Of a stretch of 23,602 nt of DNA, positions 17,685 to 23,602 are shown piece by piece. Position 1 is the stretch's first letter. Every line of letters starts with the position of its first letter. Origin of the DNA: an uncultured Flavobacterium sp. (GTDB lineage: Bacteria > Bacteroidota > Bacteroidia > Flavobacteriales > Flavobacteriaceae); assembly GCF_946482535.1 (NCBI RefSeq), contig NZ_CAMLRU010000017.1:1-23602 (forward strand). The letters run 5' to 3'. Made by a program: the position numbers and the translations under genes. The notes under the pieces are model-generated. The model made no database searches. It saw nothing but the letters and a program-made list of their open reading frames with translations, and was not told where the DNA came from.

Positions 17685-18860
17685 TTAAACTAAAAATTTA
17701 AAATTATGATGTAATGATTGGTGAACTAAAACCGTTGCCGCAGCACTCCAAGAACAAAACGAAACTCCATTCGGCGCTGTGGTTTGGGTATTGAAATTTT
17801 CGTAAAATGAAAACTCTTTTAGGGCATTGGCTTCGTTAATTTTTTCCAATATTTTTGTCGCTTTTTGATTTTCTCCTTTGTCCGCCAAGGCTAATCCGAA
17901 AAACCCATTGACCATGGGCCAACTACCGGCGTTATGAAATTCGTAAGGATAATTTCGGAACTCGTATTTGCAATTGTTTTTGAGTAAGTTCCAATGCTCA
18001 TCGGTTTCAAAAACAGGCGGCCAAAAAGCCGGCAACAAACCCAACTTGGTTTCTGAAGCTAAGTTATCCGCATAGTCCAAAATCTTATTTTGAAATTCGC
18101 TTGAACCTATATTTAACAACACTGCTAACGAATTAGCGAAAGCGTCAAACTGGGTTTTATAACCCGACGGAGAAAATGAACAAGGCATGAAATCTTTAAA
18201 TTCGACTTCATTATAAGCTCGTTCGTGGTATCGTTCCCCATGGTAATCGGGCATGAAATTAATTTGAATTTGAGTAGTTATTTTTTCTATCTTGTCTGTG
18301 AGTGCCTCGCTTTTGGCAAAATAATTATAGCTTTTCAATGCCCAAATGCGCAACAATTGGTCGTATAAAACATAACCGTCGGTGATGTATTCATCGGCCC
18401 AATTGCCGGAAAGCGGCACATATAAAAGATGTTTATTGTTGAACTCCCAAGCCTCTAATAGACTAAAACCTTTTTCAATGTGGGAATTGTACTCGGAAAT
18501 AATAGCAGCGTCACCCTTATAATAGGCATATTGACAAACCCCTATGATGAACCAAGTAACCGCATCGACTCTTCCGGCCAAACCGCCATAACTGACTTCG
18601 TTTTTCTCTTCTGAAATCAACACATTCGACGGAATAGTCCCGATGGAATGTTGGTTTTTGGCTAAGGTGTCTAGCGTGTTTTTAAAAGCAGCTATCAACT
18701 CCTCATCGCCGGAAGCCAAAGCGGCTAATCCGCAAATTACGCCGTCACGCGCCCAAACCCTTTTGTAATTGGTGGTATTTTCGGCACTGGCCAAAAAACC
18801 GTTGGGCGAAGCCACCTCGCAGAGCAAATTAATAGCTTTATGGTAGGCGATATTATTCAC
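17685..18860 (-). CDS. GH100-like hydrolase, probable cytoplasmic neutral invertase
   Basis: The 391-residue protein has no signal peptide and should act in the cytoplasm. It resembles the alpha/alpha-barrel neutral/alkaline invertases. KRVWARDG (residues 33-40) matches the RD motif, and LAGRVDAVTWFIIGVCQYAY aligns with the plant GRVAPVDSGLWWIILLRAY segment, placing Asp99 at the acid catalyst. FHNAGSWPMV matches the HNGGSWP motif, and FYENFNTQT aligns with PEYYDT, making Glu354 the likely general base. It is shorter than typical plant and cyanobacterial GH100 enzymes (450 or more). Sucrose cleavage is inferred from these alignments from memory plus the transporter and fructokinase neighbours; another six-hairpin glycosidase activity is possible. 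The start is GTG at 18860, overlapping the transporter gene by 8 nt. Confidence 0.78.
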   Translation of the reverse strand: MNNIAYHKAINLLCEVASPNGFLASAENTTNYKRVWARDGVICGLAALASGDEELIAAFKNTLDTLAKNQHSIGTIPSNVLISEEKNEVSYGGLAGRVDAVTWFIIGVCQYAYYKGDAAIISEYNSHIEKGFSLLEAWEFNNKHLLYVPLSGNWADEYITDGYVLYDQLLRIWALKSYNYFAKSEALTDKIEKITTQIQINFMPDYHGERYHERAYNEVEFKDFMPCSFSPSGYKTQFDAFANSLAVLLNIGSSEFQNKILDYADNLASETKLGLLPAFWPPVFETDEHWNLLKNNCKYEFRNYPYEFHNAGSWPMVNGFFGLALADKGENQKATKILEKINEANALKEFSFYENFNTQTTAPNGVSFCSWSAAATVLVHQSLHHNFKFLV

Positions 18861-20163
18861 TGATGATTGGCTTTTTGGTTGAAATAAAAAGGGTTAAAAC
18901 AGCACTGATAACCAGTAAAACTCCGGCGAAAGTGATGGCCAATCGCGCATCATTATTTAAAAAATACTTCATTATAAATCCGAAAGTTATGGTTTGGATA
19001 AACATTGGAATGACAATCATCATATTGATAATGCCCATATAAACGCCATATCGTTCTTTGGGAATATTGGCCACAATCATTAAATAAGGAATACCCATCA
19101 TGCTGGCCCAACCAATGCCAAATCCGGTAATCGCAGGAAATAACAAATATTTGTTATGAATATGCGGGAATACTAAAAATCCGATAGCGGCTAACAACAA
19201 ACAGCTGAAATGGACGAATTTTGGCGAATACTTTTTGGCGAAATAAACCAAAGAAAAGGCACATAAAAAAGTTACTACGTTATACCAGCCATTAACCAAA
19301 CCTGTCCAGCTAACGGCTTCTCCGTATAATTCCATGTCTTTTTCGGGCGTTGTATTCCAAACCGAAAGCGCTATACTTTTGGATGAATTTTGCCAATAAC
19401 AAAAAAGAGCGTACCATTGGAACAAATAAACCAAAGCCAGTTGCCACATTACTTTAGGCATTTCTTTTACGGCTTTTGCTATGTCAATAAAAGGCGTAAA
19501 AAGATTGATGCGTTCAGATTGTATTTTTTGCAGTTCTTCTGCTGTTGGCGGGATTTCTTTGGTAGTGTGAGAACTCCACCAAACCGAAGCAATGGAGCAA
19601 ATAGCGCCCAGAAAGAACGAAGCAAAAACCCAGGTAGGCAACTTACCGGTTGTTCCGATAAAAATTAACGGGAAAATAAAAAGAGAAATATTGGCTAAGG
19701 TTTGTCCGAATCCGGTAAAAAAACTTTGGGCTTGAAAACCTGTCGGTTGTTGGGATTCGTCTAATTTATCGGCAATGAAAGCGCGATACGGTTCCATGGC
19801 AGTGTTGTTTCCGGCATCTAAAATCCAAAGTAATCCGGCAGCCATCCATAAAGAACTGCTAAACGGAAAAGCAAAAAGCGCTAAACTGCAAATCAAAGCG
19901 CCGATTAGGAAAAAAGGTTTTCTTCGGCCACCTAATCTTGGTGACCACGTTTTATCACTCAAAGCGCCAATAATGGGCTGGACTAACAAACCCGTTAAAG
20001 GTCCGGCCAAATTGAGTAAAGGAATTTGATCCGGATGAGCGCCTAAAAAATCATAAATAGGATTAACAGCACTTTGTTGCAACCCAAAGCTATATTGAAT
20101 GCCAAAAAAACCAACATTCATATTGATGATTTGCCAAAAGCTCAGGTGTGTTTTTTTAGTCAT
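18853..20163 (-). CDS. SLC45-type MFS sugar transporter
   Basis: The 436-residue integral membrane protein has about twelve predicted membrane segments. The N-terminal segment NMNVGFFGIQYSFGLQQSA and the loop SDKTWSPRLGGRRKPF (Asp70 to Phe84) carry the conserved D-x-x-x-R-x-GRR pattern of the glycoside-pentoside-hexuronide/SLC45 sucrose-proton symporter group. In that group sucrose, maltose or related disaccharides enter with protons, so this protein most likely carries a disaccharide from periplasm to cytoplasm. The hydrolase gene overlaps its last 8 nt, and the exported CxxC protein gene ends 4 nt before its ATG, so they appear to form one operon. The substrate cannot be read from sequence alone; sucrose is favoured by the downstream genes. 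Confidence 0.88.
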   Translation of the reverse strand: MTKKTHLSFWQIINMNVGFFGIQYSFGLQQSAVNPIYDFLGAHPDQIPLLNLAGPLTGLLVQPIIGALSDKTWSPRLGGRRKPFFLIGALICSLALFAFPFSSSLWMAAGLLWILDAGNNTAMEPYRAFIADKLDESQQPTGFQAQSFFTGFGQTLANISLFIFPLIFIGTTGKLPTWVFASFFLGAICSIASVWWSSHTTKEIPPTAEELQKIQSERINLFTPFIDIAKAVKEMPKVMWQLALVYLFQWYALFCYWQNSSKSIALSVWNTTPEKDMELYGEAVSWTGLVNGWYNVVTFLCAFSLVYFAKKYSPKFVHFSCLLLAAIGFLVFPHIHNKYLLFPAITGFGIGWASMMGIPYLMIVANIPKERYGVYMGIINMMIVIPMFIQTITFGFIMKYFLNNDARLAITFAGVLLVISAVLTLFISTKKPIISE

Positions 20164-20167
20164 GATA

Positions 20168-20518
20168 TTAATTTAATTTCTTCAGAAACGCTTCAAACGG
20201 AATGTTATTGGTAAAAATAACGCCTTGCTTATCGATTACCGGAATCGATAAATTATTGGTACTGATATTGGCATTTTTGAGTTTGAACAGCATTTCTTTT
20301 AAGGCTTCCTGATTTTTATCGATATCATAAAAAACAAACTCGATGTTGTTTTCTTTGAGGTATTTTTTGGTATCTGTACAATGATGGCATTCATCGCTTC
20401 CGTAAACAATCATTACTTTTTTTTCAGGTTTTGTCGCGGTGGTTTGACTTGCTTGTGCCAATAGGCCATGGCTTATAGAAAACATTAAAAAGAGTAAAAG
20501 AGCGATTGATTTTTTCAT
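20168..20518 (-). CDS. Exported thioredoxin/glutaredoxin-fold protein with CHHC motif
   Basis: Starting from the ATG at 20518 gives 116 residues with a typical signal peptide (MKKSIALLLFLMFSISHG, cleavage near LLAQA). An ATG at 20539 would add seven residues ahead of the basic n-region and is less likely. The mature part is glutaredoxin-like: strand VMIVYGSDE, then CHHC (Cys44 and Cys47), helix TDTKKYLKE, strand IEFVFYDID and the cis-proline segment SIPVID. It is thus a probable periplasmic thiol-disulfide protein. A redox protein is unexpected in a sugar operon. It could serve cysteine pairs in the upstream receptor, which has an adjacent Cys-Cys pair, but this is speculation. The gene is 4 nt from the transporter and after the receptor hairpin. 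Confidence 0.82.
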   Translation of the reverse strand: MKKSIALLLFLMFSISHGLLAQASQTTATKPEKKVMIVYGSDECHHCTDTKKYLKENNIEFVFYDIDKNQEALKEMLFKLKNANISTNNLSIPVIDKQGVIFTNNIPFEAFLKKLN

Positions 20519-20562
20519 GGGTACAATTTTAAGATGCATTTAAAGATAAAAAATCTTTGGTT

Positions 20563-20602
20563 AAAAATAATTCCCATACCATAAAACTATGGTATAGGAA
20601 TT
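20563..20602 (-). terminator. Hairpin between receptor and downstream sugar genes
   Basis: A 15-bp stem (20588-20602 with 20569-20583, one U-G pair on the minus-strand RNA) with a 4-nt loop, followed by ATTTTTAA. The T tract is short and interrupted, so it may end only part of the transcripts and set a high receptor to transporter ratio. Confidence 0.65.
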
Positions 20603-20629
20603 ACTCAAATTAAACATGAAATAGGTTGC

Positions 20630-23260
20630 TTAGAACTTGTAAGACAATGCCATAGAAAGTGATCTTCCCGGTAAAGGTCTTGCTCTAACGATATTAGTGG
20701 TATTGGCAGTGATGCTTCCCTCTTCGGCTTCTGTGATGGCCAAAGTGTTTAATAAATTGTTTCCGGCAATGTTTAAAGATAAGCCTTTGGTGATGCCTAC
20801 TTCAACAAACCCGTTTACGATTACGAATCCGTTCATTACCAATTCGTTGTTGTCTTGCGCATAAGCTTTGGTTTGACCGATGAAACTTAATCCTAAAGTA
20901 TTGTTGGCTTTTCCGAACTTGTAGGTTGGGATAAAGTTGTACATCATTTTCGGTTGTCTTCTTGGCTCGTTACCGTCATTAGCTCCTGAAGTAACTTCAG
21001 CTTTAGTATAAGTAAATCCTCCGCGTAAGTTCAAATCGCTGTTTACGTTATAAGAAGACTCTAACTCAAGACCCATGGAACGGTAATCGTTTTCGATAAT
21101 GCTGTTAGAGGTTGCTTCGAATCCGCCTTCTTCCGTAGTAGTTGAGCTGAAGAAAGTTGCGTAAACATAACCTTTGCTGAATTTTCTTTTGTATCCTAAT
21201 TCTGCTTGTGCCAAATAATCTAAAGCGTTGATTTTGTCTCCGTCAAGGTAATTTAACCCAGAGAATAAAATACGATCCGCTTTGGCAGAAGCACCTTTAC
21301 TGTAACGTGCAAAAACCGATTGGTTGGCATCGATTAAATAATTAGCGCCTAATGAGTAAGACACATAATCGTAGTCGTAATCAACTGCTGTTGTATTGGC
21401 TGTGTTGATAGCAGACACACTGCTTTCAGGTGCTGAAATTACGTTGTCATTATTGATATCGTAAGTCGTTTGAGAAGAACCTGCAAATGAACCGTTTACT
21501 TGACCCATATCAAAACGGATGCCTCCTTCTAAAGACAACTTATCTGTAGCATCGAAAGACACGTTAGCGTATGGTGCTGAAACATTGTATTGCGTATCGT
21601 AATTACGAGTACAACAGTTACCCCAAGCCGGAACACCGTAAGCATACAAACCGTTTTCAGACAACAAGTTTCCTGAACCGTCAGTAACATTGATTAAACG
21701 TGGATTGTTATCGGATACTTCTTGTAAGTAAGAATTCCACAACCAAGACATAGAGATGTTTTGGATAGATTTGAAGTAACCTGCAGTTACTCCTACTTTA
21801 TCAAATTTCTTAGTGATTCTTAAATCATTCATGAAGTTGTTGAAGTTGTTTAACTCTACATCAAACATGTGAATTCTTGATACCAATCCGTTTGGTGTAT
21901 TGAAAGCCGTCCCGTCGTTAGCATAAGTTAAAGTTGAACCGGCACCGAATGAATTAGCAATGGTTGAAGCAGCAGCTACTTCAGCCGGGAAAGGTGTGAT
22001 GAATTGTCCGCTGTTAGAAGAAAAACGACCATTGTTGGTTACTTTCCAACCTTCGGCTAATTCGAAATTAACAGATGCTCCGATGGTTTTAGACACCGGG
22101 TGCATTCCGTCGGCTACGTTACCTCTTCTTACGTTTCCGTTTCCGTCTAAACCTACGTTGTGCATTAAGTAAGGAGATTGTTGTGTTCCGGAAGTAGCGT
22201 CATAACCGCTGATGCTTTCCCAAGTCGGATTAGAATTGCTTCCGGTTACTTTGATTGGCATTGGCATATAAGCGGCTGCTCTGTCGTTTAAGAATTTGGC
22301 ATAAACCGTTACCGAACCGTTTTCGAATTCTTTGGTAACATTCATTTTGAATTGACCACCGTTATTGGCTGTAAAGCCCGGACTTCTTACTCCTTCACCG
22401 GTTCTGTAGAAACCACCTGCATGGAAGTACAATCCGTCACCGATGCGAGCGCCGTATTCTAAATCTGTTCTGAAGTCGTTGTAATCTAAACCGAAACTGG
22501 TTACCATACTTCCGCCTTCGGTTTTACCGGTTTTGCTGATAAAGTTGATGATACCGCCCGGAGAGTTTGACGATAAAGTAGAAGCAGAACCTCCGCGGAT
22601 AGCTTCGATTTTGGCAATATTTCTGTCGAATCTGGTGAAGATATCTGCGGTTGCAAAAGCGATATCACCGTATAATAACACCGGTAATCCGTCTTCTTGA
22701 ATTTGTAAATACTTTGAACCACCTGAAGAAATTGGCACCCCACGAACAGAGATGTTAGCATTTCCTTCACCTCCTGAAGACTCAGAGCGAATTCCCGGAA
22801 TAGTTCTGAAAATTTCGGCGGTAGATCTTGGTGCCGATTGTTCAACCTGTTTCACATCTAAAGTAGTGATGGAAACACTTGATTTGATTTTGGCTCTCGG
22901 ATTAACCACACCGGTTACCACTACTTCTTCTAATACTTTAGAATCATCTTGTAGTTGGAAATCCAAAGTAGTGTTTCCACTTACGTTAGCCGTTTTCTTT
23001 TCAGTCGCTAAACCGATGTAAGAAACGGTAACCGTAACAGCACCATCAGCCAATCCTGAGAAGGTATAAATACCATCGGCATTAGTAGCTGTTGATTTAG
23101 AACTGCCACTCAATACCACATTGGCGCCCACTACGGCTTCTCCTTTAGTATCGGTAACTTTTCCTGATAAGCTACTGCTTTGTGAAAAAGAGAGATTGCA
23201 TAGTAGCAAAGCCACTAAAAACAACATCTTCTTCAAAAATAAAGTACTTTTTTTCATCAT
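20630..23260 (-). CDS. TonB-dependent receptor with carboxypeptidase-regulatory-like extension
   Basis: The 876-residue outer-membrane transporter uses TonB energy to import a ligand. The signal peptide ends near residue 27 (LCNLSFSQ). Residues of about 30-105 are a carboxypeptidase-D-regulatory-like domain (LSGKVTDTKGEAVVGANVVL). The TonB box follows as EEVVVTG (111-117), then the plug (about 124-245) with IRGGSASTLSSNSPGGIINF, and a barrel ending in the aromatic LSYKF. No SusD-like lipoprotein gene accompanies it, unlike canonical Sus pairs. It is divergent from a LacI-type regulator with two palindromes between, so it is the likely first gene of the regulated operon and probably brings in the sugar handled by the downstream genes. 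MMKK allows a start at 23260 or 23257. A Cys-Cys pair sits in a barrel loop (GNCCTR). Confidence 0.93.
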   Translation of the reverse strand: MMKKSTLFLKKMLFLVALLLCNLSFSQSSSLSGKVTDTKGEAVVGANVVLSGSSKSTATNADGIYTFSGLADGAVTVTVSYIGLATEKKTANVSGNTTLDFQLQDDSKVLEEVVVTGVVNPRAKIKSSVSITTLDVKQVEQSAPRSTAEIFRTIPGIRSESSGGEGNANISVRGVPISSGGSKYLQIQEDGLPVLLYGDIAFATADIFTRFDRNIAKIEAIRGGSASTLSSNSPGGIINFISKTGKTEGGSMVTSFGLDYNDFRTDLEYGARIGDGLYFHAGGFYRTGEGVRSPGFTANNGGQFKMNVTKEFENGSVTVYAKFLNDRAAAYMPMPIKVTGSNSNPTWESISGYDATSGTQQSPYLMHNVGLDGNGNVRRGNVADGMHPVSKTIGASVNFELAEGWKVTNNGRFSSNSGQFITPFPAEVAAASTIANSFGAGSTLTYANDGTAFNTPNGLVSRIHMFDVELNNFNNFMNDLRITKKFDKVGVTAGYFKSIQNISMSWLWNSYLQEVSDNNPRLINVTDGSGNLLSENGLYAYGVPAWGNCCTRNYDTQYNVSAPYANVSFDATDKLSLEGGIRFDMGQVNGSFAGSSQTTYDINNDNVISAPESSVSAINTANTTAVDYDYDYVSYSLGANYLIDANQSVFARYSKGASAKADRILFSGLNYLDGDKINALDYLAQAELGYKRKFSKGYVYATFFSSTTTEEGGFEATSNSIIENDYRSMGLELESSYNVNSDLNLRGGFTYTKAEVTSGANDGNEPRRQPKMMYNFIPTYKFGKANNTLGLSFIGQTKAYAQDNNELVMNGFVIVNGFVEVGITKGLSLNIAGNNLLNTLAITEAEEGSITANTTNIVRARPLPGRSLSMALSYKF

Positions 23261-23344
23261 TTGTAATTTGTTTGATTAGTAATTATTGTTGGTTTATTTT
23301 TCGAAATTATATTTTTAATTAACAATTAATTATGAAATCGTTAC

Positions 23345-23358
23345 CGAAAACGTTTTCG
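23345..23358. promoter_or_regulatory. LacI-type operator, receptor-proximal copy
   Basis: Perfect 14-nt palindrome CGAAAACGTTTTCG with the central CpG typical of LacI-family operators. It is preceded by TTAC, like the second copy, making a 19-nt direct repeat (TTACCGAAAACGTTTTCGA). It lies in the divergent gap between the receptor and the regulator gene. Confidence 0.85.
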
Positions 23359-23365
23359 AAATTAC

Positions 23366-23379
23366 CGAAAACGTTTTCG
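23366..23379. promoter_or_regulatory. LacI-type operator, regulator-proximal copy
   Basis: A second identical palindrome, centred 21 bp from the first, which is two helical turns, so two dimers would sit on the same face of the DNA. It touches the candidate -33 of the regulator gene (23381), suggesting autoregulation. Confidence 0.85.
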
Positions 23380-23380
23380 A

Positions 23381-23410
23381 TTGGGAATTGATATTTTTTT
23401 ATGATATTTG
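23381..23410 (+). promoter_or_regulatory. Candidate promoter of the LacI-type regulator
   Basis: TTG at 23381-23383, a 19-nt spacer and GATATTTG at 23403-23410 (one mismatch to TAnnTTTG). The -7 ends only 4 nt before the ATG, so the transcript would have almost no leader. Confidence 0.4.
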
Positions 23411-23414
23411 TTAA

Positions 23415-23602
23415 ATGAGAGACATCACTTTAAAACAAATTGCTGAAACCTTAGGAATATCCATCACCACGGTATCCAAAGCGTTGAAAAACTATCCGGA
23501 TGTGAGCCCGAAGACCAGAAAAGCAGTATTGGATTTGGCACAATCTCTCAGTTATACGCCTAACAGTTTTGCGGTAAACTTAAGAACAAAAGAACAATAT
23601 AA
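23415..23602 (+). CDS. LacI-family transcriptional regulator (N-terminus only)
   Basis: The first 62 codons are present. They encode the complete LacI helix-turn-helix and hinge: TLKQIAETLGISITTVSKAL (residues 5-24), then NYPDVSPKTRKAVLDLAQ and SYTPNSFAVNLRTK, where the hinge helix begins. The ligand-binding domain lies beyond the right edge, so the effector is unknown. The gene diverges from the TonB-dependent receptor, and the two CGAAAACGTTTTCG palindromes in the shared gap are its most likely targets. It is probably a repressor of the carbohydrate operon that also controls itself, responding to the imported sugar or a product. The ATG at 23415 puts the recognition helix where the family expects it. 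Confidence 0.93.
   Translation, partial: MRDITLKQIAETLGISITTVSKALKNYPDVSPKTRKAVLDLAQSLSYTPNSFAVNLRTKEQY

Noticed and set aside
20630..23260. Receptor as a SusC partner of a SusD lipoprotein
   Set aside because: No SusD-like gene is found on either side within the window, and the next gene downstream is a thioredoxin-fold protein.

Overview
The window looks like chromosome from a Flavobacterium-type member of the Bacteroidota (Flavobacteriaceae). The evidence is low G+C, SprA (the outer-membrane translocon of the type IX secretion system), a RemB-like gliding protein, a TonB-dependent receptor with a carboxypeptidase-regulatory-like N-terminal extension, and Bacteroidota-style promoter elements (-7 TAnnTTTG). 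All genes lie on the minus strand except a LacI-type regulator cut off at the right edge. I saw no tRNA, rRNA, IS element or CRISPR array.

Left part (1-2455): the N-terminal part of a large predicted secreted surface protein, with a signal peptide, one SdrD/Cna-B-like domain and the start of an array of 27-residue repeats. Next to it is a fasciclin-domain lipoprotein with a strong terminator.

Middle part (2456-14227), in transcription order: ruvA, sprA, gcvH, a VanZ-like gene, deoC, remB. Gliding and secretion genes alternate with housekeeping genes. From memory, this matches the order in F. johnsoniae, where SprA is Fjoh_1653 and RemB Fjoh_1657. A terminator splits the VanZ-like gene from deoC. 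The sprA start appears to be TTG, one codon after the ruvA stop. Upstream of ruvA is maeB, a malic enzyme fused to a phosphotransacetylase-like domain, with its own promoter-like element.

Right part (16691-23602): an apparent carbohydrate-uptake locus. It holds a LacI-type regulator divergent from a TonB-dependent receptor, with two perfect CGAAAACGTTTTCG palindromes between them, centred 21 bp apart. Downstream of the receptor come an intergenic hairpin, an exported CxxC thioredoxin-fold protein, an SLC45-type MFS transporter, a GH100-like (neutral invertase-like) hydrolase and a PfkB-family fructokinase, then a terminator. Together they suggest this route: the receptor imports a sucrose-like sugar across the outer membrane without a SusD, the MFS protein takes it across the inner membrane, the hydrolase cleaves it in the cytoplasm, and the kinase phosphorylates the released fructose. 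The substrate is inferred, not proven.
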